The translations under genes and the position numbers were made by a program. From NCBI GenBank assembly GCA_964575895.1, contig CAZNTE010000045.1, positions 1-5,875 on the forward strand: a stretch of 5,875 bases of DNA, given 5' to 3'. The stretch is from Gudongella sp964575895 (GTDB lineage: Bacteria > Bacillota > Clostridia > Tissierellales > Tissierellaceae). Shown one piece after another: positions 1 to 4,985 of the stretch (position 1 is the first letter of the stretch; the number at the start of each line of letters is the position of its first letter). The notes under the pieces are model-generated. The model did not search any database and was not told the DNA's origin. It saw nothing but the letters and a program-made list of their open reading frames with translations.

Positions 1-24
1 GAGGTGTTTTTGTTTATTTCAACC

Positions 25-49
25 GAGAATGCAATTATGCAAGATTCTC
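25..49 (+). promoter_or_regulatory. Small hairpin upstream of the AOR gene
   Basis: GAGAA (25-29) followed by TGCA (30-33) can pair with TGCA (38-41) and TTCTC (45-49), giving a 9-bp stem with an ATTA loop and a 3-nt AGA bulge. A simpler alternative is a 6-bp stem GAGAAT/ATTCTC. No T-run follows, so it does not look like an intrinsic terminator. It lies about 50 bases before the AOR start, so it could be a leader structure or a protein-binding dyad. No function is assigned; chance is possible in AT-rich DNA. Confidence 0.3.
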
Positions 50-88
50 AATTATTTAGGATGACTTAGACAGGGTATAAACTAATTT

Positions 89-94
89 AGGAGG
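89..94 (+). promoter_or_regulatory. Shine-Dalgarno site that sets the AOR start
   Basis: AGGAGG at 89-94 is a perfect anti-SD match. It lies only one base before the upstream ATG at 96 but seven bases before the in-frame ATG at 102, which is the normal spacing. The start at 102 is therefore preferred, and it also gives the family-typical N-terminus MNGYNGR. Confidence 0.85.
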
Positions 95-101
95 GATGAT
101 A

Positions 102-1958
102 ATGAATGGATATAATGGTAGGATGCTTTTTATCAATTTAACAACTAGAGAGGTAGTAGAAGAAGTACTAACTGAAGAAATGGTTAATCTTTACATAGGT
201 GGATATGGAATAGGGGCTAAGATTTTATATGATAGGATGAAATCTGGAGCTGATCCTTTGGGAGAAGAAAACATACTTGGATTTATAACGGGTCTTACAA
301 ATGCTACAAAGGCTATGTATGGGGGAAGATTCACCATGGTACATAAATCACCAGTTACTGGTGGATGGAATGATTCTAACTCAGGTGGATATTTTGGACC
401 TGAGCTCAAAAAAGCAGGGTTTGATGCACTCTTTATATCAGGTAAGTCTCATAAGCCTGTATATATATGGATTAATGAAGGAAGGGTTGAAATCCTGGAT
501 GCTTCTGAAATATGGGGAATGGATACCAAAGAGGTATGGGATGCGCTAAAGAAAAAGCACAATGAGGTTCAAGCTAAAATTATTGCTATTGGGCCATCTG
601 GAGAGAGATTATCCCTATTGGCATGTCCGATCAATGATGGGCATAGAGCTCCAGGAAGAGGTGGTGGAGGAGCTGTAATGGGGTCAAAAAACCTTAAGGC
701 TATACTTGTTAGGGGAACAGGTGAAGTAAAAATTCATAATAAAGAAAGATTAAATGAAATTAATAAACTTGTTATAAAGAACATGAAAGAGCTTCCAGCA
801 ACCAAGGCATTTAGTCAGTATGGCACGGGAAATTCCACGCCAAGTGCAGCCTTAAGTGGAGATAGTCCAGTAATGAATTGGAAAGGCGTTGGAGTAATAG
901 ATTATGGGGAAGAAAACGCCAAGGCTTTATGGGCTAGAAACATGGATAAGTATAGGACCAAAAAATATGCCTGTGCCAGTTGTCCCTTAGGCTGTGGTGC
1001 AGAATATGAAGTAAATGAAGGAAAGTGGCCTGTAGGACAAACTGAAAGACCAGAATATGAAACATCCTCAGCCTTTGGGTCAACTTTACTATGTGGTGAT
1101 ATGGATGTTGTAATAAAGGCTAATGATTTATGTAACAAATACGGGATGGATACCATTTCTGCTGGAATGACAATCGCCTGGGCCATGGAATGCTATGAAG
1201 AGGGAGTCTTATCAAAAGAAGAGCTTGATGGAGTTGATCTTACTTGGGGAAATGGGGAAGCAATCATTGAAATCCTAGAAAAAATGGTTGATGGAGATGG
1301 AGTTGGAAGTGTACTAGCCAATGGATCCCTATATGCATCAAAGTATTTTGGCAAGGGAGGAGAATTCTTACAGACTGCATCGGGAATAGAACTGCCCATG
1401 CATGATCCAAGATATGCACCAGGGCTTGCTAGAACCTATCAATATGATCCAACCCCTGGTAGACATGTAAAGGGTGGACTTGGCTCCTTGCAAATGGGTG
1501 GAAAAGAGACTAAGCCAAAGTATGACTATGAAGGAACTGGGGAACAAGATGTGGATCTAACAGCAGCTAGAGAGATACTAAACGTTGGAGGCTTTTGCTT
1601 ATTTTCAAGATTTGGGATTACTGACCCAGGAATAATTGATGACTACATTGAAGCTGTAACCGGCATGGAGTTTAAAAAGGATGACAGAATAAGAACTGGA
1701 CTAAGAATTTATGCATTAAGACATGCATTTAACTTAAGAGAAGGAATTCAACCAAAGGATATGTTTTTAACTCAAAGAGCAGTTGGAAAACCACCATTAA
1801 AGGATGGACCACTTAAGGATGTTGAAGTTGATGTGGACTTACTAGGCAGGAATTTCTTCAATCAATTAGGTTGGGATCCAATAACTGGTATGATGTCTAA
1901 AGAATTTTTAGAGGATATAAAGGGTATGGATAATGTTATTAGTGAGATGTATAAGTAA
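102..1958 (+). CDS. aor: Aldehyde ferredoxin oxidoreductase (AOR family tungstoenzyme)
   Basis: Predicted cytoplasmic tungsten-bis-pterin enzyme of 618 residues, close to the roughly 600 of the family. Members oxidise aldehydes to carboxylates, or reduce acids in some clostridia, with ferredoxin as partner. The N-terminal domain has KSPVTG (about 82-87) and NSGGYFGPELKKAGFDA, then NDGHRAPGRGGGGAVMGSKNLKA (about 178-200), all family hallmarks of the pterin-binding region. The [4Fe-4S] ligands are CASCPLGC (Cys291, Cys294, Cys298) plus Cys499 in NVGGFC. By comparison with the Pyrococcus AOR, Glu320 (PEYE) and His455 (GRHVKG) occupy the active-site Glu313 and His448 positions. The two pterin motifs read NKYGMD and NVGGFC. 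The Glu that helps hold the dimer-interface metal in Pyrococcus appears to be Lys339, so that metal site is probably absent. No signal peptide is seen. The start at 102 is chosen by RBS spacing. The gene is followed after 14 bases by an E1-like cofactor gene. Family assignment is secure; the aldehyde substrate is unknown. Confidence 0.95.
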   Translation: MNGYNGRMLFINLTTREVVEEVLTEEMVNLYIGGYGIGAKILYDRMKSGADPLGEENILGFITGLTNATKAMYGGRFTMVHKSPVTGGWNDSNSGGYFGPELKKAGFDALFISGKSHKPVYIWINEGRVEILDASEIWGMDTKEVWDALKKKHNEVQAKIIAIGPSGERLSLLACPINDGHRAPGRGGGGAVMGSKNLKAILVRGTGEVKIHNKERLNEINKLVIKNMKELPATKAFSQYGTGNSTPSAALSGDSPVMNWKGVGVIDYGEENAKALWARNMDKYRTKKYACASCPLGCGAEYEVNEGKWPVGQTERPEYETSSAFGSTLLCGDMDVVIKANDLCNKYGMDTISAGMTIAWAMECYEEGVLSKEELDGVDLTWGNGEAIIEILEKMVDGDGVGSVLANGSLYASKYFGKGGEFLQTASGIELPMHDPRYAPGLARTYQYDPTPGRHVKGGLGSLQMGGKETKPKYDYEGTGEQDVDLTAAREILNVGGFCLFSRFGITDPGIIDDYIEAVTGMEFKKDDRIRTGLRIYALRHAFNLREGIQPKDMFLTQRAVGKPPLKDGPLKDVEVDVDLLGRNFFNQLGWDPITGMMSKEFLEDIKGMDNVISEMYK

Positions 1959-1959
1959 T

Positions 1960-1965
1960 AGGAGG
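1960..1965 (+). promoter_or_regulatory. Shine-Dalgarno site for the GTG-started E1-like gene
   Basis: AGGAGG at 1960-1965, directly after the AOR stop codon, is seven bases from the GTG at 1973. It supports GTG as the real start and independent translation initiation in the AOR operon. Confidence 0.85.
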
Positions 1966-1972
1966 AACTTTT

Positions 1973-2659
1973 GTGGAATTAAATGGGAGATATTTAAGGA
2001 ACAAAAACCTAATCTCAGATGAAGAACAGAAGATACTTAAGGACAAGACCGTTGCAGTTATTGGAGCTGGTGGTTTAGGAGGATACATTTGCGAGGCTTT
2101 AACCAGAATTGGCATTGGCAGACTCATAATTATTGATGGAGATGTTTTCGAAGTGACGAACCTGAATAGGCAAAGATTTGCGACAGAATCAAATATTGGC
2201 TTACCTAAAGCTCGAGTGGTTAGAGAAGGGTTAAAGGATATTAATTCTGAAATTATAATTGGGGCATTTGAAATTGTAATTAATGAGCAGAATGCCATGG
2301 ACTTACTTAAGGATGCAGATATTGTTATAGATGCTGTTGATAATATTCCCAGTAGAATTATGTTGCAGAATGTGTGTGAAAAATTGGATATTCCCCTGGT
2401 ACATGGAGCAATAGGAGGGTGGTATGGACAGGTTACAGTAGTTTATCCTGGAGATAGGACCCTGTCTAGACTATATCCAGATGAGAATGTGAAAGGGGTG
2501 GAAACCACTTTAGGCAATCCTTCCTTTACACCTATGCTTATTGCATCCTATGAAGTATCTCAAGCTATAAAGGTACTACTAAACAGAGGAGAAATACTAA
2601 GGAACAAGATGATATATTTTGACCTCCTTAACGATCAAATAGTACAGTTGGATATATAG
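1973..2659 (+). CDS. MoeB/ThiF/HesA-family E1-like adenylyltransferase
   Basis: Protein of 228 residues with an E1-type Rossmann fold. Family members adenylate the C-terminal Gly-Gly of a ubiquitin-like sulfur carrier (MoaD or ThiS). Seen: the nucleotide loop GAGGLG (31-36), IIDGD with Asp55, NLNRQR with Arg66, GLPK with Lys79, and DAVDN with Asp123. These match the ATP-binding and catalytic residues Asp62, Arg73, Lys86 and Asp130 of E. coli MoeB. The C-terminal part keeps the usual SYEVSQAIKVLL helix. Only two cysteines are present (Cys40, Cys135), so the CxxC zinc pairs and the Cys found near residue 185 of MoeB and ThiF are missing. It is shorter than MoeB (about 250) and has no rhodanese domain. 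Its place 14 bases after an AOR gene suggests a role in tungstopterin (molybdopterin-type) synthesis. Roles in thiamine or tRNA modification (TcdA-like) are less likely but not excluded. The start is GTG, with AGGAGG seven bases before it. Confidence 0.88.
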   Translation: MELNGRYLRNKNLISDEEQKILKDKTVAVIGAGGLGGYICEALTRIGIGRLIIIDGDVFEVTNLNRQRFATESNIGLPKARVVREGLKDINSEIIIGAFEIVINEQNAMDLLKDADIVIDAVDNIPSRIMLQNVCEKLDIPLVHGAIGGWYGQVTVVYPGDRTLSRLYPDENVKGVETTLGNPSFTPMLIASYEVSQAIKVLLNRGEILRNKMIYFDLLNDQIVQLDI

Positions 2660-2688
2660 AGAGGGCTAGTTTAGTGCCCTCTCTTCTT
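2658..2688 (+). terminator. Probable intrinsic terminator of the AOR/E1 operon
   Basis: AGAGAGGGC (2658-2666) pairs perfectly with GCCCTCTCT (2676-2684) around a 9-nt loop, beginning inside the stop codon of the E1-like gene. The tail TCTTCTTG is only moderately T-rich, so termination may be partial. The promoter for the next gene follows immediately, consistent with a transcription unit boundary. Confidence 0.6.
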
Positions 2689-2701
2689 GCGTTGAAAAAA
2701 C

Positions 2702-2730
2702 TTGACATTAGCGGAGTATAGTAATAAAAT
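2702..2730 (+). promoter_or_regulatory. Sigma-A type promoter for glutamine synthetase
   Basis: A perfect -35 TTGACA (2702-2707), a 17-base spacer and -10 TAAAAT (2725-2730) place transcription start near 2737, giving a leader of about 30 nt before the gene. No convincing GlnR/TnrA-type operator or riboswitch fits in so short a leader. A right half-site resembling TNACA overlaps the -35, but its left partner is poor. Confidence 0.8.
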
Positions 2731-2755
2731 AATGAAGTAAAAAAATCTTATATTT

Positions 2756-2760
2756 GGGGG
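2756..2760 (+). promoter_or_regulatory. G-rich ribosome binding site deciding the glnA start
   Basis: GGGGG at 2756-2760 is the only SD-like element. It abuts the first ATG (2761) with no spacer, while the in-frame ATGs at 2767 and 2770 have spacers of six and nine bases. The start at 2767 is preferred; 2770 is nearly as good. Confidence 0.6.
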
Positions 2761-2766
2761 ATGAGA

Positions 2767-4671
2767 ATGATGAAAAGTGAAATGTGTTATGTAATTCCAA
2801 AAGAGAATCACAACAAAGAGGATTTAATTAATATACTTAATTCTAATCCCCAGATTAAATTCGTATCACTAGGTGGAGTGGATTTAATCGGCCATGAGAC
2901 TGAAGAAAAAATACCGGTGAAAGTGTTTCTTGATGACTTAGATCTGTTCCTTGGAGGAATAGCAGTTCAGACTGATGGATCATCAGTTTACCTACCTAAA
3001 ATAGCATCCCTGGACAATGCAAAAATAGATATGAAAAGTGACCTTGAGGCAAATTGGTTTGTGGACTACAATCACGATAACATTGATGAAGAAACCAATA
3101 GACCAATAGGAAGTTTGAAAATACCATGCTTTCTATATCATGATGGGCTACCTGTTGACTCTAGGTATATTCTAAAAAACTCAGTTGAATATTTTGAGAA
3201 AAGAATTGAATCTCTACTAAGAACCTACCCCGAGAAGGCTAGAGATTATGGATTTGATGTCGATGATATAAAAAGAGTTCATGTGACCGCTGCAACAGAA
3301 TTGGAATTCTGGGTTAGAACTCCAAATGATGAAAGGGATTTGGAAGAATTATCAACTTCCCAGGAGTTAAATGAACAGTATTGGGCAAAGACTAGAGGAC
3401 CAGTTAGAACTTCCCTAGAGAATACATTACTGTTCATGGAAAAGTATGGCATGGAGCCAGAAATGGGCCACAAGGAAGTAGGCGGAGTTAAGGCTAGAAT
3501 GCATGCAGATGGTTCTTTTTCAGGAATCATGGAGCAGCTTGAGATTGACTGGAAATATTCTACCGCTTTAAATACTGGAGATAACGAAATCTTCCTTAAG
3601 AAGATTATAAAGGAAGAGTTCAGAAAAAATGGTATGGATGTAACCTTCTTGGCAAAACCTATACCTGGTGTAGCTGGAAGTGGTGAACATACTCATATTG
3701 GAGTTGCCATAGAACTGAATTCAGGTAAACGTGTTAATCTCTTCCACCCAACTAAGAAGCATTTTCTTAGCCCCATAGGATATGGATCAATTATGGGGAT
3801 ACTCAAGAACTATGAGATAATGAATCCCTTTATAACATCTTCAAATGAAGCCTTTAAAAGGTTAAAGAAAGGATTTGAAGCACCTATTTGTATAGTTACC
3901 TCCCTGGGAAGAAGTATAGAGATTCCTTCAAGAAATAGAACTATTCTTATAGGTCTAATAAGAGATGAAAATAACCCCTTGGCAACTAGATTTGAATTAA
4001 GATCACCAAATCCACACACAAATACTTTTTTATGTATAGCTACTATGCTTATGAGTATGGCAGATGGTATTGACCATGTGTTTTCAGAGAATAGGGATGA
4101 GGATTCCTTGCTTAAAGAACTATCCAAAGCTCCTGAAGATAGTGGAATCTATCTAGAAAAAGGAAGGGCTTATAGAAGCGAAGTAAATGTATTTGATGAT
4201 TTTACTGATGAACAAAGGGACAATTACTTTGGGAAAGTTCCTCAGACTGTTTATGAAAATATTTCAGCTTTTGATTATTATCCTGAAAAATTGAAAGTGC
4301 TCACTCAAGGGAATGTTTTTAGGGAGGCGATTCTGGAAAGTTATAGATCTGCAGCACTAAATAAATGGATTACAGAAATTGAGCATAGGATTCTACCTGA
4401 TTTTTCCAAGGAAATAAGAGGATACAAGGCTCTTCATGATCCAAGTAATGCATCTGACTTAGATATCTCCAACTGGCTAGCTATTAGAGATTTGAGAGTT
4501 GAGCTCTTGAAGGATAGCTTAAGTAGAGTATCCTTGTTTACAGCAATAAGAGAGAGTATTAAGAGTGAAGACTATGAGAGAGTCTCTGATTTACAAAAAG
4601 AAGTTTATAAGAAAATGGATAATCTAAGAATGCTATATACACATTACAAAAGAAATATATTAGATATTTAA
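2767..4671 (+). CDS. glnA: Glutamine synthetase, long clostridial form
   Basis: Makes glutamine from glutamate, ammonium and ATP in the cytoplasm. It has 634 residues, longer than classical type I (about 440-470) and shorter than type III (about 700). The N-terminal beta-grasp domain (about 28-121) includes KFVSLGGVDLIGHETEEKIP and VQTDGSSVYLP. The catalytic domain has the metal and substrate residues in order: TELEFW (Glu178, Glu180), GHKEV (Glu237), MEQLE (256-259), GSGEHTH (304-310, His308), KRLKKGFEAP (364-373), GRSIEIPSRNR (from 381) and RFELRSPNP (Arg408, Glu410, Arg412). The NLY adenylylation-site motif of enterobacterial type I enzymes is not visible, so control by adenylylation is unlikely. 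After about residue 555 comes a charged, helical tail of about 80 residues. The gene is monocistronic, with its own strong promoter. The first ATG at 2761 is rejected on RBS spacing. Glutamine synthetase identity is certain; the subtype comes from memory of similar clostridial proteins. Confidence 0.95.
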   Translation: MMKSEMCYVIPKENHNKEDLINILNSNPQIKFVSLGGVDLIGHETEEKIPVKVFLDDLDLFLGGIAVQTDGSSVYLPKIASLDNAKIDMKSDLEANWFVDYNHDNIDEETNRPIGSLKIPCFLYHDGLPVDSRYILKNSVEYFEKRIESLLRTYPEKARDYGFDVDDIKRVHVTAATELEFWVRTPNDERDLEELSTSQELNEQYWAKTRGPVRTSLENTLLFMEKYGMEPEMGHKEVGGVKARMHADGSFSGIMEQLEIDWKYSTALNTGDNEIFLKKIIKEEFRKNGMDVTFLAKPIPGVAGSGEHTHIGVAIELNSGKRVNLFHPTKKHFLSPIGYGSIMGILKNYEIMNPFITSSNEAFKRLKKGFEAPICIVTSLGRSIEIPSRNRTILIGLIRDENNPLATRFELRSPNPHTNTFLCIATMLMSMADGIDHVFSENRDEDSLLKELSKAPEDSGIYLEKGRAYRSEVNVFDDFTDEQRDNYFGKVPQTVYENISAFDYYPEKLKVLTQGNVFREAILESYRSAALNKWITEIEHRILPDFSKEIRGYKALHDPSNASDLDISNWLAIRDLRVELLKDSLSRVSLFTAIRESIKSEDYERVSDLQKEVYKKMDNLRMLYTHYKRNILDI

Positions 4672-4697
4672 ATGTTTCAATATTTTTCTAAAAAAGG

Positions 4698-4726
4698 TTG
4701 TGTGACTTTATATATTATGATATATT
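4698..4726 (+). promoter_or_regulatory. Candidate extended -10 promoter after glnA
   Basis: TTGTGT (4698-4703), a 17-base spacer and TATATT (4721-4726), with a TG one base before the -10 (4718-4719), fit an extended -10 promoter. Transcription would start near 4733. The -35 is weak (three of six) and AT-rich DNA gives such matches by chance. Its position ahead of a strong terminator without an intervening protein gene makes it interesting. Confidence 0.4.
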
Positions 4727-4755
4727 GTTATTATGTTAACGATATAACTTAACAA
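4725..4755 (+). repeat. AT-rich dyad overlapping the candidate -10 and start point
   Basis: TTGTTA (4725-4730) and TTAT (4731-4734) pair with ATAA (4744-4747) and TAACAA (4750-4755), with a 2-nt CT bulge and a 9-nt loop containing GTTAAC. It overlaps the end of the -10 and the predicted start of transcription, so it could be an operator or the 5' hairpin of an RNA. Chance formation in AT-rich sequence is a real alternative. Confidence 0.3.
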
Positions 4756-4835
4756 CTAAAATATCATTAACCTTCCCCTCGAGAACTACCCATAGTGAGA
4801 AGCTATTCTCATTGTCGGTAGTTCTTTTTTGTTTT
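4733..4835 (+). ncRNA. Candidate small RNA of about 100 nt
   Basis: A possible transcript from the promoter at 4698-4726 to the T-run ending at 4835 would be about 100 nt. It would contain an unpaired C-rich stretch (CCTTCCCCTC, 4771-4780) followed by a stable 3' terminator hairpin. This layout, with a C-rich seed able to pair with purine-rich ribosome binding sites and a 3' hairpin with U-tract, resembles trans-acting small RNAs of Firmicutes. No known RNA family is recognised. The alternative is a 3' UTR of glnA ending at the same terminator, possibly processed to release the same fragment. Confidence 0.35.
4782..4835 (+). terminator. Strong intrinsic terminator
   Basis: AGAACTACC (4782-4790) pairs with GGTAGTTCT (4817-4825). 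After one C-C mismatch the stem continues for about 10 bp (4792-4801 with 4806-4815, including TGAGAA/TTCTCA and two G-U pairs) to a GCTA loop. TTTTTT and, after one G, TTTT follow the stem. The opposite strand lacks a T-run, so it acts on plus-strand transcripts. It lies about 110 bases after the glnA stop codon, which is unusually far. Confidence 0.9.
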
Positions 4836-4925
4836 AATTACTAGATAAGTACTAACTATTATTTATCAATTAAAGGCATAATACTCTTGTATTGAGGTAT
4901 ATATTAACATAGGGAATTCTTTAAT

Positions 4926-4955
4926 TTGAATAAGTGTATTTATTTAGGTTAAAAT
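4926..4955 (+). promoter_or_regulatory. Candidate promoter for the MscS-family channel gene
   Basis: TTGAAT (4926-4931), an 18-base spacer and TAAAAT (4950-4955) would start transcription near 4962 and give a leader of about 24 nt. It sits downstream of a strong terminator, so the channel gene needs its own promoter and this is the best match in the gap. Confidence 0.5.
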
Positions 4956-4985
4956 GGAATTAAGTCACATTAAAGGAGAGACATT

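Larger units (their letters stand above)
4672..4985. other. Intergenic region of 314 bases, no protein gene
   Basis: No credible open frame with a ribosome binding site is present on either strand. The left half (4672-4835) holds an extended -10 promoter, an AT-rich dyad, a C-rich stretch and a long hairpin terminator. The stretch 4836-4925 is plain AT-rich DNA in which I see nothing beyond a weak 5-bp GATAA/TTATC dyad. The right end carries a candidate promoter and the ribosome binding site of the channel gene. Confidence 0.7.

Noticed and set aside
76..81. TATAAA as a -10 element for the AOR gene
   Set aside because: No acceptable -35 lies 16-18 bases upstream, and the start point would fall inside the Shine-Dalgarno site.
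1939..2298. A 119-codon open frame on the minus strand opposite the E1-like gene
   Set aside because: It lies wholly opposite a confident gene, has no family resemblance and shows the low-complexity Ser/Ile/Leu composition typical of antisense reading of AT-rich genes.
2691..2707. GlnR/TnrA-like site overlapping the glnA -35 element
   Set aside because: The right half TTGACA fits TNACA, but the left half (GTTGA against TGTNA) does not, and the match is explained by the -35 hexamer itself.
3810..4127. A 105-codon open frame on the minus strand inside glnA
   Set aside because: It is antisense to the conserved catalytic core of glutamine synthetase, so its openness is explained by that constraint. 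It has no ribosome binding site or recognisable motif.
4717..4752. Very short open frame after glnA starting at the ATG at 4717
   Set aside because: It has 11 codons, no ribosome binding site and lies within promoter-like AT-rich sequence.
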